Both the position numbers and the translations under genes were made by a program. Positions 20,501 to 31,005 of a DNA stretch of 64,000 nt are shown here, piece after piece. Source of the DNA: Bursaphelenchus xylophilus. Taxonomy: Eukaryota > Nematoda > Chromadorea > Rhabditida > Aphelenchoididae. The stretch lies in assembly GCA_904066235.2 (NCBI GenBank), contig CAJFCV020000006.1:9858001-9922000 (forward strand). The letters run 5' to 3'. The first letter of the stretch is position 1; the number at the start of each line of letters is the position of its first letter. Below the pieces are notes generated by a model, which was not told where the DNA came from, searched no databases, and saw nothing but the letters and a program-made list of their open reading frames with translations.

Positions 20501-22556
20501 CTTTACGGAAGGACTACTAGGCGGGCCAAAAAGTCTTGACATGTTTTCGCACCGTGCGGGCGCATGAATCCAGTGTCGCGACGAGGTGTCGCGCGATAAA
20601 ACCTTTGGCGGGGTGCGAACGAAGAACGCACTGTGCGTTGTTTACCCTTTTCAAAACAACCTTTTTGCACTGTGCGGTGTCGCATTGCACCGTAAATTTT
20701 TCTTGTCGCCGCGCGATAAATTTCATGCACGACGGCGCACTGTGCAGACATGTCAAGACTTTTTGGCCCGCCTAGTACTAGTCGCGACATAAAGTCCGTA
20801 GAATTTTCTGCACTGTGCATTCACCCGAAAACACATTTTGCACTGTGCAATTTTGTTGATTTTGCCTTATTGTCGCGCGCGATTCCCATTTTTCTCAGCG
20901 ACAAATCGACATTTCGGGGTGCGACGGGATTTGGGGGCCGCGAAAAATTCTACGGACTTTACGTCGCGACTAGTACTAGTCGCGACATAAAGTCCTGACA
21001 CATTTTGCACCGTGCATTCTTCTTTCATTTCATCCGCACTGTGCATCTTTTCGCATTTGTCGCCGCGATTTCCCCTTTTTGCACTAGCGACGTGCAAAAC
21101 CCAACTTTCGCACCGTGCATTCTTCATTCATTTCGCATTTGTCGCCGCGATTTCCCGTTTTTGCGCTAGCGACGTGCACTTTCGCGCGCGACAAACCCGA
21201 ATTTGGGGGCGCGACGTCCAAATCCCGAACTTTCGCACGGTGCAAAATGTGTCAGGACTTTATGGCGCGACTAGTACTAATCGCGCTCAAAAGTCCTGAC
21301 AATTTTCGCACCGTGCATTCTTCTTTCATTTCATCCGCACAGTGCATCTTTTCGCAGCGACCTGGACTTTTGCGCGCGACAAACCCGAATTTGAGGGCGC
21401 GACGTCCAAAAACCGAACTTTCGCACTGTGCATTCTTCTTTCATTTCGCATTTGTCGCCGCAATTTCCCTTTTTTTCACTAGCGACATGCACTTTTGCGC
21501 GCGACGAACCCGAATTTGCAGGGGCGACGTCCAAAACCCAAAATTTCGCACGGTGCGAAAATTGTCAGGACTTTTGAGCGCGATTAGTACTATTACGCTT
21601 TTTCAAAAGTGCAGACACATTTTGTCGTGGGCCGCACCGTGCACAAAACTCCCTTTTGCGGGGTGCATTTCGACCTTTTGCACTGTGCAACCGGATATCG
21701 CTGCGACGCAAGCTTTTCTCAACGGAGCCGGCGCGAATTTTTTGAAATTGCACAGTGCAAAATGTTTCGAATCGGATCGCGTCGCGCGGGGAACACGAAA
21801 CTTGCACTGTGCGGTGCAAAAAAGGCCGGAAAATGTGTCTGCACTTTTGAAAAAGCGTAATAGTCGTTCCAGAAAGTGCGTGCACCTTTTTCCGCCTTTT
21901 TTTCGGACCGCACAGTGCAAGTTTCGTGTTCCCCGCGCGACGCGATCCTTTTCGAAACCTTTTGCACTGTGCAATTTCTAAAAATTCGCGCCGGCTCCGT
22001 TGAGAAAAGCCTACGTCGCTGCGACATTGCAATTGCACGGTGCAAAAGGTCAAATGCACCCCGCAAGAAGGCAATTTTGTGCACAGTGCGGCCCACGACA
22101 AAAAGTGCACGCACTTTCTGGAACGACTAGTAGTATCGAACGATTTTTGCCGCCGAGAGAGCACGCTAAACGTGGAGAGCGGTCAGAGAAAAAACAGCTT
22201 TTTGGCCATAACGTTGGCAGTTTCGTGCGGAAAAATTTAATTTTTTGTAGAAACATTATCCTTTACGGTAGACATAGGCATGAAACTTTTCGTGCCGAAA
22301 TTCGGCAAAAAGTCATAAGTTTTGGCCGACTTTCGATCTAAAAATCTCGGTTGTTTCTGCAAAGCGCGAGCTAGGATTCTCGCGTATATCTTAGAAAAAA
22401 TTATTCTAAATTTGTGCCAAGTTTCATCAAAATCTGAGCGTCGCACTTGGAGTACTTACCTTGTTAGATAAAAATCAAAAAAAATTTTTTTTCACTCACC
22501 CTAAGTTTTTTCAATTTCAATGGCGAATGTCCCAGCAGTCCCACCGGTACCGACAT
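17505..22556 (-). CDS. multipass (about 4-TM) membrane protein with cytosolic PPPAY tail
   Basis: Five minus-strand exons join in phase: 22556-22500, 20079-19888, 18946-18871, 18763-18462 and 17696-17505, about 272 residues. The start MSVPVGLLGHSPLKLKKLR is short and basic. Four hydrophobic spans follow: YIVFGFLLFDVVYGAA..., FWLVYVVSTIVAMYA, the span from VPFVFGTLLVMMAV..., and LSFLAILMFSTFILV. The C-terminal half is cytosolic, acidic and Pro-rich, with TPPPAYEP, a PY-type motif that WW-domain ubiquitin ligases bind. Layout and PY motif recall LAPTM-type lysosomal proteins, but the N-terminal Cys/CHVRTG motif is absent, so I leave the family open. Introns 1 (2.4 kb) and 2 (0.9 kb) are packed with transposable elements. 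Two similar stretches containing GGTCCCACCACGAAAA lie in intron 4 at about 18100 and 18370. Confidence 0.65.
19251..19405. mobile_element. short TIR element with TGTCGGGAAAATAATG ends
   Basis: Its 5' end TCTGTCGGGAAAATAATGA pairs with TCATTATTTTCCCGGCAGA at its 3' end, about 155 bp, non-coding. It lies in an intron of the 4-TM gene, inside a larger degraded repeat (about 19020-19856) that resembles the 25627 element. Confidence 0.65.
20327..22127. repeat. chain of seven adjacent TA-flanked palindromic elements
   Basis: Each unit begins and ends with its own inverted repeat and is flanked by TA. E1 is 20327-20514 (GTCCTTCCGTAAAG). E2 is 20520-20772 (GGCGGGCCAAAAAG after TA). E3 is 20781-20970 (GTCGCGACATAAAGTCCG). 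E4 is 20979-21271 (GTCGCGACATAAAGTCCTG). E5 is 21280-21584 (ATCGCGCTCAAAAG). E6 is 21593-21860 (TTACGCTTTTTCAAAAG). E7 is 21863-22127 (GTCGTTCCAGAAAG). Units are separated by TA, TAC or TAGTACTA only. All contain GCACNGTGC dyads, and none has a plausible gene. The TA flanks suggest Tc1/mariner-type mobilisation. Confidence 0.75.
21593..21860. mobile_element. 268-bp TA-target MITE (unit E6), second copy at 52236
   Basis: The ends are TTACGCTTTTTCAAAAGTGC and its reverse complement, flanked by TA on both sides. A nearly identical 268-bp copy occupies 52236-52503. Translations of the two copies differ at only one or two positions, so they moved recently. Confidence 0.8.
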
Positions 22557-23090
22557 CCTGCAGGCTACTGTCGAAAAAGCAAGTATTTTTTACTGTGCAG
22601 TAAAAAAGAATCGAACTAGTGGATCCACCGTAAAAAGGGGCTATTTGTCAGGGAAATTGGGATAAAAACCGAATAAATTTTCGATTTTCCCGGTTTTTAG
22701 GGCAAATAATTGATGTTACTGGGACAAATCTACTTCCTTTTTGATTGTTTTGGAATGCTGAAAGTATTTGAAAAATAAAAAAAACATCAAGAATGAAGGC
22801 AATTGCGAAAAATTTTCACTTTCAATCCCATTTTCCCTAAGGACATAAATGCAAATGAGTTGAAGAATCGTCTCATAAACCTTTTTTTGTTCGTTTCCTC
22901 ACCTCCACGCCTCCAGAAAACAGTGAATAAATTTGTGTTGATCAACAAGAACGAACAGGAAAAAATGATGACAAAAAAGTAAATTTTTTTTTTTAATTTA
23001 TAGACGTTTGTTAGATGCTGGGAGCATAAAAATCATTTTTTTTCTGAAATTGGCTAGCCAACAATTCTAAAAAGATCAAAAAATTTCATT
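22557..23090. other. upstream region of the 4-TM gene, no gene seen
   Basis: AT-rich sequence with no supported feature. The likely 5' splice acceptor just before the ATG (TTTTTCGACAG, about 22567-22577) suggests an upstream non-coding exon or a trans-splice site. Confidence 0.4.
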
Positions 23091-23162
23091 AGGTCCCACC
23101 GAGATTCGAACTCGGGTCGCAGGATTCAAAGTCCTGAGTGCTAACCGCTACACCATGGAACC
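23091..23162 (-). tRNA. tRNA-Gln(TTG): tRNA-Gln (anticodon TTG)
   Basis: A 72-base cloverleaf on the minus strand starts GGTTCCATGGTGTAGCGG and ends in TGGGACC plus the discriminator. The anticodon loop is CTTTGAA with anticodon TTG. The A box (TGGTGTAGCGGTTAGCAC) and the B box (GAGTTCGAATC) are intact, and it closely resembles animal tRNA-Gln. A 7-bp acceptor stem with one G-U pair is present. There is no intron. Confidence 0.93.
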
Positions 23163-23330
23163 GACGTCTCCGATCCCCCCGAACTGGTAGTAATGCAGGT
23201 GGGATGTCAATCGGACTTTACAACGGAAATCTTTTTTATTTCCCACTTTGAGATAAGCGAAATGCAAAAAGAATCTCCGTTTGAAACGTGTTTTGAAACT
23301 GATCCAAAAATGAAGACTCTTTCGGAGAGT

Positions 23331-23402
23331 GGGGGTATAGCTCAGGGGTAGAGCGCTCGCTTAGCATGCGAGAGGGCTGGGGTTCAATTCCCCATACCTC
23401 CA
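23331..23402 (+). tRNA. tRNA-Ala(AGC): tRNA-Ala (anticodon AGC)
   Basis: A 72-base cloverleaf starts GGGGGTATAGCTCAGGGG, has anticodon loop TTAGCAT with AGC, and ends in the GGTTCAATTCC T arm and TACCTCC. The acceptor stem pairs with one G-U. It lies 168 bp from tRNA-Gln on the other strand. Confidence 0.93.
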
Positions 23403-23918
23403 GGACAAACTTTTTTGAACTTTGAATAAAAAAATTAGCCAAAACAAAAATAAAAAATTTTTCCAAGGCATTGTAGGAACTTTCATCAGTTTATAAGTTG
23501 ATTTTGTATCAATTTTTTGTCTATGACGATTCCAAAAGATTTTTTGATATTTTTTTCAAAATTGAACCAGTCTACGATGACAAAAATCGGTGCTAAGCGT
23601 TAAAAAATCATCTCAAAGGAGTTTAAATACGGAGTGCTGAAGAAAACTGTTTTTTATCGTACGTACAGTGCAAAAAAATAAAAAAAATTTCTGCCATCCC
23701 TTCATTTCAAATGATCGTTTATAACTCTTTCAGTTTTTATCGAATATTCATAATTTTCACTGCCTGTATTCTACATACCCTGTGACTCTTCTATGCCGAA
23801 TTTTAGAAAAATCACCCAACATACCATTAAGATATTACCCTTTGAAGTTATATACATTTTTATTAAAATAGCACCAAAATTCAATCAAAGAATCGTAAAA
23901 TTCTCTATAAAAATCATT
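23403..23918. other. gap between tRNA-Ala and the next membrane-protein gene
   Basis: AT-rich, with no supported gene. The frame at 23793-24170 (+) is the antisense shadow of the minus-strand exon. Confidence 0.4.
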
Positions 23919-24759
23919 CTAATAATACTTCACCAGCCTCAAGAAGTTCATTCCATCCACCACCACGCCAATACAATAGTAGTAAAAGAGGGCAAAAACG
24001 AAAAAAACCCCGATTTCGCAATAAATCCGGATTTTTTTCGAATTTTGCTGAGAATCTTGAAGATTAACCAAGTCATTGATAATGCAGATGAAGATCAGAA
24101 TTACAGCGACAATTGTGGATATAATAAATGGAAGGTAGAGTTGCCATTTCTTGAGGAAATGGCCGATTAATAGCAATAAACTGCTCAGACAGGCGATTGT
24201 CATCGGAATTAGCTCGATTTTCGGCAAACATCCGATACGAAAGTCGCCCCAATGGCAGTTATCTGAAAATTCAGATGATTTTTTACACTTTTCGGGGCAA
24301 ATTTTTGATTCAATTTTTTCGCACCGTGCAAAAATTTTCTTTGTTTTTTTTGCACTGTGCAATTTTTTATTTTAAATTTTTTTGCACTGTGCGGTAAAAA
24401 TTTGATGTAAAAAAGTAATTTGCGATAATTTTTTAATAAAATCAAACACTTTCTGCATCTCAAAAATTTACGTTTTTTCTCCATAATTTTAGATGATGCA
24501 TAAAATTTAACGTTTTTTATCCATAATTTTTTCATTCTCAAAAGATAAGTTTTTAGCCATAAAAATACCTTTTTTCCCTCCTTCATGATACACTCCAGCA
24601 TATTGTTTTTGGGCCATATAAATCAAAAACGCAAATGACGTCATAAAAACAATAAGCCCGATGTTTCTGGTGGCTTGCTAAATTTTTAAATGTAAAATAA
24701 ATTTTAATCGACTTACATGAACATGACATTGATTGAAAAAACAGTAATGCCGCATAAAT
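23919..24759 (-). CDS. multipass membrane protein, LAPTM-like layout (5' end unresolved)
   Basis: Two exons are firm: 24677-24569 (frame NIGLIVFMTSFAFLIYMAQK) and 24262-23919, joined in phase through HEGGKK-DNCHWGDFRIG. The second contains three long hydrophobic spans (MTIACLSSLLLLIGHF, LPFIISTIVAVILIFICII, IGVFFVFALFYYYCIGVVV) and ends LRLVKYY. A 43-base exon at 24759-24717 is plausible, but two joining frames are possible. The true start may be an ATG near 24970 (MSLSLLENGSIQLM), for which I see no good donor. It lies between the 4-TM gene and the LAPTM-like gene on the same strand, so the three may be related. The intron at 24263-24568 carries three GCACNGTGC dyads. Confidence 0.55.
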
Positions 24760-25303
24760 CTGAAAAAAATAAAAAATATTTTTTGTCATTTTTTTGGAAA
24801 TTTCCATGGAAACTGAAAAAAAATCCCCTCAGGCAATATTTTCGAAGAGCTCTGAGGAACGTAAAAGTCCTGATTCTTCGCAAAAAACGTAAATTTTGTT
24901 CTAAGGAAGTGAAAAAAATCGGATTATTCATCAATTGTATTGAGCCGTTCTCAAGAAGCGATAGACTCATTTCTCAGCGTAAATTCGAGTCTTGGATCAA
25001 CTACTTTTTGTTGTGATTGTCGCTAAATAATATGTAATTGAAGATCCTCGGATTTTCATCTCGTAAGTTCGGCCATTCCTAGCTCTCGACTTGACTCTTC
25101 AATCGGTTGCACTTACAGGCGATGTACCCCCAAGTTCGACGCATAGACTTTGATGAAACTTGGCACAACTTTTGAATATTTTTTTCAACGATATATGCGA
25201 GATTCCTAGCTCGCGCTTCGCAGAAACAACCGAGATTTTTACATCAAAAGTCGGCAAAAAATTGGCGCTGTTTACCGAATTTTGGCACGAAAAGTTTCAT
25301 ACC

Positions 25304-25557
25304 TACAGTGACGGACTGATCCAGTGGCCAAAAATGTTCCATTTTGCATCCGAGAAGTATCAAAAAATGTGGAAAAATGCCTCTCTCTCCAACTGAAAAA
25401 CTCCGTTTTGACGGACGCGCCTCACAAAAAGAGTGGGCGCGCTTTTTAAATCGGAGTTTTTTCACTTGAAGAGGGAGGTATTTTGCTACATTTTTGGATA
25501 CTTCCTGGGTGCAAAATGGTACGTTTTTTGCCACTGGATCATGTCCCCCATTGTAAG
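25304..25557. mobile_element. palindromic MITE, CAGTGRCGGACTGATCCAGTGGC type
   Basis: The left arm reads ACTGATCCAGTGGCCAAAAA and the right arm TTTTTTGCCACTGGATCATG, with inner arms CATCCGAGAAGTATCAAAAA and GGATACTTCCTGGGTGC. A related copy lies at 39231-39455. It is non-coding. Confidence 0.65.
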
Positions 25558-25626
25558 TCTACTGCTGAGAGTAATATTTCCACAAAAAATAATTTTTTTC
25601 ATCCGCAATTGGCAAAATTATGGCTA

Positions 25627-26074
25627 ACAGGGTAAGTACCCCAAGTGCGACGCTCAGATTTTGATGAAACTTGGCACAAATTCAGAATAATTTTTACTAA
25701 GATATATGCGAGAATCGCAGCTTGCGCTTTGCAGAAACAACCGAGATTTTTTGATCAAAAGTCGGCGAAAATTCAGGAATTTTTGCCGAATTTCGGTACG
25801 AAAAGTTTCATGCCCATTTCAACCGTAAAGGATAATGTTGCTACAAAAAATCAAATTTTTCCGCACGAAACTGCCAAAGTTATGGCAAAAAAGCGTTTTT
25901 TTCTGACCGCTCTCCACGTTTAGCGTACTCTCTCAGCCGCCAAGCTCGTTGAATATCTCGGCTGTCCTTGCAAAGCGCGAGCTAAAATTTTTAGGAATTG
26001 ATATCTAGTCTACGGCCGATGTGTGCAAAATTTAAAGAAAGTCTGAGCTTCGCATTTTGGGTACTTCCCTTGTT
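25627..26074. mobile_element. TIR element, ACAGGGTAAGTACCCCAAGTGCGACG family, uninterrupted copy
   Basis: The left end ACAGGGTAAGTACCCCAAG pairs with the right end TTTTGGGTACTTCCCTTGT; the inner arms carry GCGACGCTCAG and CTGAGCTTCGC. This copy shows the empty site for the insert chain at 20327. A more diverged relative spans about 19415-19856. Confidence 0.65.
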
Positions 26075-26141
26075 AGCTATCCGATTTAGAGCGAAAAGAA
26101 TTTCAAATAAGTAGGTACAGACAACTAGTCTTCAAAAAATT

Positions 26142-28439
26142 TTATTCAAAATCAATGGATTCCGTGGTCCATAGCTTGAAAGTTTTGTCGGCACACCCCG
26201 ACGCGATCCATTTGTTGTTGGGAGACATCTGAACCGAGGTGACTGGTTCATGATGACCCTCCAAAACGCGGAGGGGTTGCCATCCACTGGTGGTCCAAAG
26301 CTTGAGAGTTCGGTCGTAGCTGGATGTGATCATCAGCTCGCCTTCCGAATCCATGGAAATCCCGGTGACATTCGAGAGATGGGCGGGGATATTGTAGAGC
26401 TGTCGTCTCATTCGAATGTCCCAGGTTCGGCACTGATTATCGCCGGCGCCAGTCACCATCACAAAGCCGTTGGGGTGCCATTGAACGGCGTAGATGTCTT
26501 TGAGATGTCCCTCGAGGAACATGATGCATCGGCCGGTGCGGAGGTCCCAAACGCGGCCGTAGGAATCGCAGGATCCGGAGAGGGCCAACGATCCATCCGG
26601 ATGGAAGGCGAGGTCGTAGACGGCGTCGCTGTGCCCTTCCTGGAAGAGGAGCTCCTTTTGGGTTTGCAGATCGTACAATCTCCAAGACTTGTCATGGCTG
26701 AAAAACCGAAAAATTTATATTACACTAGGCAAAAGACTCAAAAATTTTGAAAATTCCAGCAAATTATCGCACAAAACAAAGAAAAATACCTCTCAAATTT
26801 TTTATGACATCTATTTTGAGCTTTTCGCACATCAACACATCCATAAAATACGAATTTTTATCAAAAAATCGTCTAAAAATTTTTTAAAATTCTAACAAAT
26901 TACCCTACAAAACGAATAAAAATAGCTCTCAAATTCTTCATGACATCTATTCAGAGGTTTTCGCACCTCAAAACATCCATAAAACATCAATTTCTATCAA
27001 AAAATCACCTAAAGTAATATAACTTTAGTCATAATTTTTTCAAAACTTCTTTCAAAAAACCTCCAATATACCTAAAAACCCCATAAAAATCATCAAACTA
27101 CTTCTTCAAAACTTCTTTCACTCTATAACATCCGTAATTGCATAATCTGACCTTATACTAGACATCCACTCAGCACCCCAAAATTTCCCATTTAAACCTC
27201 AAAACTCTTACCAAGTTGTCCCCAAAAACTCTCCACTTGGATGGAAGGCCACTCTGGTCACTCTGTTTCCATGATTTTCCAATTGAGCCATCGCTTTTCC
27301 CTCATTCAAATTCCAAAGCATCACATTTCCGCTGAAATCCGAACTCGCTGCGTTCACTTCACTCGGTTGGATGTTCTGATAAGCGCCCGGACGAAATCGA
27401 GCGCAACTGGCCTTGTCGGGATGCCCTTGGAATGTTTGTTCGTTGAGGCAATTCGGGATGGACCAAATTTGTACTTGACCACCCCAATTTGATGTGATCG
27501 CATGATTCGAATCGGCCGCAAAGTCGACATATGACGTTCGGTTTGTCCCTGAAAGCATGGAGATTAATTATTAGAGCATTTGAAGCGATTCACACGGTGT
27601 AAAGATATCAAATCATCAAAAATTTATATTACACATGGTCTATTGGTCAAAAAACTGCCAAAAAGTGTCAATAAATAAAATGGCATCATATATACCCGTA
27701 TGAAAAACAAAGATAGGAGTATTTACTACAAAATAAAACCAAAAACTCACCAGTAACTTGAGATCCAAATAGTGAAATACTCTGAACTGTCTTATGAACT
27801 TCTTGTCGAGCCAGCGCCTTTTCCTGCGGTGTTCTTGTCGCTCTGACCCGAGCCTTGGCAAGCCTGTGCTTCGCTCTCTCCAAACTGAAGTCGGCAATCC
27901 TTACTCGGGCCTCTCTCAGTTCTGGCGGGCCATGATGGTACCAGGTCTCACCATCTTCCGTGGTCTCCTGTTTCTCGGTCTCGTCGTCCTGCAGCACCGC
28001 GAAAACTTGTTCATCAGTCAGTCTAGATAAGAAATTCCTTAAACGCTCACGTCGATCCAACACGTCTTCACCGAACAAACCTGGAAACCACATTTTATAT
28101 TATCCATGAGAGTTGATGTCTAAAAGTGGAAAAACAAACTGCAAAACAACTTACAAATAGGTTCACTGATTTTCCTCAGCAAGTACTTGACACGTTCATC
28201 GTCGGTGGGAACCATCAAGTTTCTTGCTTTCCTCCTTCGATCAAATTCGGCCAAAAGTTCCGTCTCCTCGGGGTTGTCCATTTTGGACAAGTCAAAGGTC
28301 TGTGCAGATCGAATGTCCTTCTCTGTGATGTCACTTCCACGTTCTCGCTAAAATACGACCTCAGATAAGCTGGCGAACACCTAAAACTTACAATTCTCTC
28401 GACGGTGGCGCGATCCGCCAAAGATCCTCGGGATGACAT
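26142..28439 (-). CDS. PRPF4: U4/U6 snRNP protein PRPF4 (Prp4), WD40 splicing factor
   Basis: This is a core protein of the U4/U6 and tri-snRNP particle in pre-mRNA splicing. Five minus-strand exons join in phase: 28439-28392, 28347-28155, 28080-27751, 27548-27212 and 26697-26142, 487 residues (about 520 in vertebrates). The N-terminal part has the PRP4 signature VPTDDERVKYLLRKISEPICLFGED (split here: VPTDDERVKYLL and EPICLFGED), followed by a basic helical linker (RVRIADFSLERAKHRL). The C-terminal half holds seven WD40 blades, such as GHSDAVYDLAFHPDGS, GRVWDLRTGRC and LKLWTTSGWQPLRVL, and ends KLWTTESIDFE. The stop codon TAA lies inside an AATAAA at 26141-26146. Some introns carry the TATATTAYMC motif 15-40 bases from the acceptor. 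Confidence 0.93.
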
Positions 28440-28712
28440 GGTGAATATCGGTTATAAGTCAAGCAAAACGACTTGTTTAACAACAGCAACAACTTTATAA
28501 CAAGAAAAAATAAGTTAGCTAGTTAGGAGATCCTCAAAAACTTCTCGAAATATTTATTTTCAACGATTTCCTTCAGTTAAAACAGAATGCCAAAAAATTT
28601 TGGCATTCCAATTCTTCGTTGTGGGAATTAATTTTGAAATTACAGAATAGCTTGAAACTACAGTAAGAAAAACTAGACTTGATCAGAATCTCCTCAAGAT
28701 CACATAAAATTT

Positions 28713-29079
28713 TTATTTAGCTCTGTTAACACAACAATTTGCACAGCAAGTTGATATCCATCCGAAGAGAAAGACGATGGCTAAACCACATCCAGCGAAG
28801 AGTCCAAGCAAAACGCCCGTTGGAACTCGATAACAGCATACCGAAGGCTCATATGAACAGCAAAACGGTTCACGATGTGTGGAATAGAAGTCATCTAAAA
28901 CAATTTTTCAATTTGATGACATGGATAATATAAAACCATTCAAAAATCATTAAAATGACTGACTTACAGTGTGTACAGACGTTGTAGACATTGTTCGGAT
29001 TGCAGACGGTCGATAGTTGTTCGGCGAATGCATCAGCACTCATGAGGAATGGCAGAAATAAAGCTACAATCTTCTCCAT
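28713..29079 (-). CDS. small Cys-rich single-pass membrane protein (97 aa)
   Basis: Two exons, 29079-28968 and 28894-28713, join in phase to 97 residues. A signal peptide (MEKIVALFLPFLMSADAFA) precedes a short ectodomain with CNPNNVYNVCTH and PFCCSYEPSVCCYR. One membrane span follows (VLLGLFAGCGLAIVFLFGWI), then a cysteine-dense end (STCCANCCVNRAK). The layout resembles Shisa/CYYR1-like small membrane proteins, but no family is proven. The stop TAA is inside an AATAAA (28712-28717). I chose the ATG at 29079 because nothing upstream in frame offers an ATG. Confidence 0.7.
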
Positions 29080-29599
29080 CCTCCAATTCAAGTGACCCGG
29101 AAAGCTTGATGGATAGATGTATAATATAATCGGGCTCCCGGCCTACCCACCCGATTTTTTGTTTGTCCAACTGTTCAGGTTGAAGCGGGATTGAGAAACA
29201 TGGACATTAATTTTGAATATCTCTCAAAAATCGATGATTAAATTTTGAAGCTTAGATGGCTAGTATAATATAAAGATTGGTCAAAATTGCAGTGGTCACT
29301 AGCGATACATCACATCTAATGTCTTTGTAGGGGCAAATAAGGTATGAAGAAGGGAATTTCGTAGCAGATTAGGTTACGTTTTGCAGACTGGAGGGGTTTT
29401 TGGCACGTGACATTATTTTTGATGACCAAAAAGAAAGTGGTGTTTTGAAGGTCGCAATAGCTAATATTACCATACTTTTTAGCACAGAATCATAGCAAAT
29501 TGTTCAAATTCAAATAATTTATTGAAAAACCGCATCAAAAATTACAGTAACCCATCGAAAAATGTAAAAACATTATTTACATAAAATTTAATATCAGGA
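29080..29599. other. intergenic region, no gene seen
   Basis: This contains the promoter side of the small Cys-rich gene and the 3' side of the LAPTM-like gene. Two copies of the TATATTAYMC-type motif occur (about 29114 and 29263). I see nothing else that I can support. Confidence 0.4.
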
Positions 29600-31005
29600 T
29601 CATCCAAATTTCCTATTCAAATACTTGTAATCTCGGTAAATCACATCCAACAAGTATATTAGGACAACTTGGCCAATAATCAGGCCAATCAGCCATGCTA
29701 GGTCAAAGTAATGTGCGTTATTTTCCTTGTTTTTGCTGACCAAAAGTATTACAAACCAAATAACTCCATACATAAAGATGATCTGACTAAAGAACTAAAA
29801 ATATTTTGCTCTAAATTAAATTACAAATGTTATTACTTACAGATACCACCAAATGCGGGATATAAAAGGCCTTTTTCTGCGATAAACTTCCGATCAACGC
29901 CAAAATTGAACTGAAAATCAGCAAAACAAAGGCGCCAAGTAACGGATAGTGCTCGTAAATGGCGGATACTGCAATAATATGGCGTTTGAGAGTCCAATTT
30001 CGGAGAAAATTGACTTACAATTAGTCAGTTTATCAAGTTGATGTCGCTGGAAGATGATGAATATTATCCCAGCCACCGAGATGGCAAAAGTAATCACACA
30101 AGCCCATACTGAACCAGTCTGAAAGTAAAAAAATAGCAAAATTACTTCTAATAGTTTTGACTGCACTGTGCGGTCACAAAGCAATAAATTGGCACGGTGC
30201 AAGAAATTTCCGGTCTTTTGCACTGTGCAAAAATCAGAATTTGTCGCTGTCGCGCAGTGAAAAAACAAAAGAAAACAATTGCACTGTGGGAAGAAATCAG
30301 ATTTGATTGCACAGTGCAATGAGGAAACGGATTTGCGACAACAAATTTTGTTGCACAGAACAAAGTCAAGAAGCGACAACTCTGCATTGTGCAGTCGCGC
30401 AGTCTAGTTTTTGACTGCACCGTGCAAAATGGAATCTTAACAATGCACAGTGCGATCAGGTTTGGGCTGCACTGTGCAGTTGGAGAAACAGATTTTTTTG
30501 CACAGTGCAGTCAGAATAAATTTTGTGTGCGCACAGTGCAGTAAGAACAAATTTTGTTTTTGCACTGTGCAGTTCGAATAAAGTTTTGTTTTTGCACAGT
30601 GCAGTTCGAATAAAATTTTGTTTTTGCACAGTGCAGTCACAAAAAAAATTTCATTTTTGCACAGTGCAGTGAGAACAAATTTTATTTTTGCACGGTGCAG
30701 CTAGAAAAACTTTTGTTTTTGCACAGTGCAGTTCGAATAAAAATTTTTTTTGCACAGTGCAGTTAGAACAAATTTTATTTTTGCACAGTGCAGTTTCCAA
30801 AAAACGAAAAATCTGCACAGTGCAAGTATAATTCGACCTAAAAAAAGTGATTTTCAAAATTTTTAAACTAAAACCGGTCTGCACAGTGCAAACATTTTGT
30901 AATCAATCAACTTACCCTAATATGGCACAAATTGCAAAAGCACTTCTCCTTCGGAGCGTACCAAAAGTCACGTGGCACCCCAAACTGAACCGCTCTTTCT
31001 GTCAT
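29600..31005 (-). CDS. LAPTM4/5-like lysosomal membrane protein
   Basis: Four minus-strand exons join in phase: 31005-30916, 30118-30019, 29968-29841 and 29782-29600, 166 residues. The N-terminus CFCNLCHIRTGSVW matches the CCxxCHVRTGT start of LAPTM proteins. Four hydrophobic spans follow: VWACVITFAISVAGIIFIIF, YPLLGAFVLLIFSSILALIG, VVSIIFMYGVIWFVILLV and LIGLIIGQVVLIYLL. The end, YRDYKYLNRKFG, resembles the NCYKYINNR motif of the family, but the Pro-rich PY tail is absent, so the protein is shorter than vertebrate LAPTM4 (about 230). LAPTM proteins act in late endosomes and lysosomes. The first intron (30119-30915) is almost wholly a GCACNGTGC array. Confidence 0.7.
30160..30890. repeat. intronic GCACNGTGC dyad array (LAPTM-like gene, intron 1)
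   Basis: About 20 copies of GCAC-N-GTGC or close variants are spaced about 25-40 bases apart. They are joined by T/A-rich linkers such as AGAACAAATTTTGTTTT. The array fills the intron to within some 40 bases of both splice sites. Confidence 0.85.

Larger units (their letters stand above)
20202..22463. mobile_element. host TIR element (ACAGGGGAAGTACT... family) carrying a chain of inserts
   Basis: The outer parts (20202-20326 and about 22128-22463) match, in reverse orientation, the uninterrupted relative at 25627-26074: GTACTC..AAGTGCGACGCTCAG at one end, CTGAGCGTCGCACTTGGAGTAC at the other, and GCTCGCGCTTTGC in the interior. The relative reads GCCGAGATATTCAACGAGC across the point where this copy is split by 1.8 kb of other palindromic elements. 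It is non-coding. Confidence 0.7.

Noticed and set aside
22611..22628. GAACTAGTGGATCCACC resembles a cloning polylinker (SpeI-BamHI)
   Set aside because: Only 12-13 bases match and flanking restriction sites are absent. The sequence continues as normal AT-rich host DNA, so chance is the simplest reading.
30160..30890. CRISPR array
   Set aside because: The spaced dyads look array-like, but the repeat is only about 9 bases, the linkers are similar to each other and low-complexity, and the locus is an intron of a eukaryotic gene.
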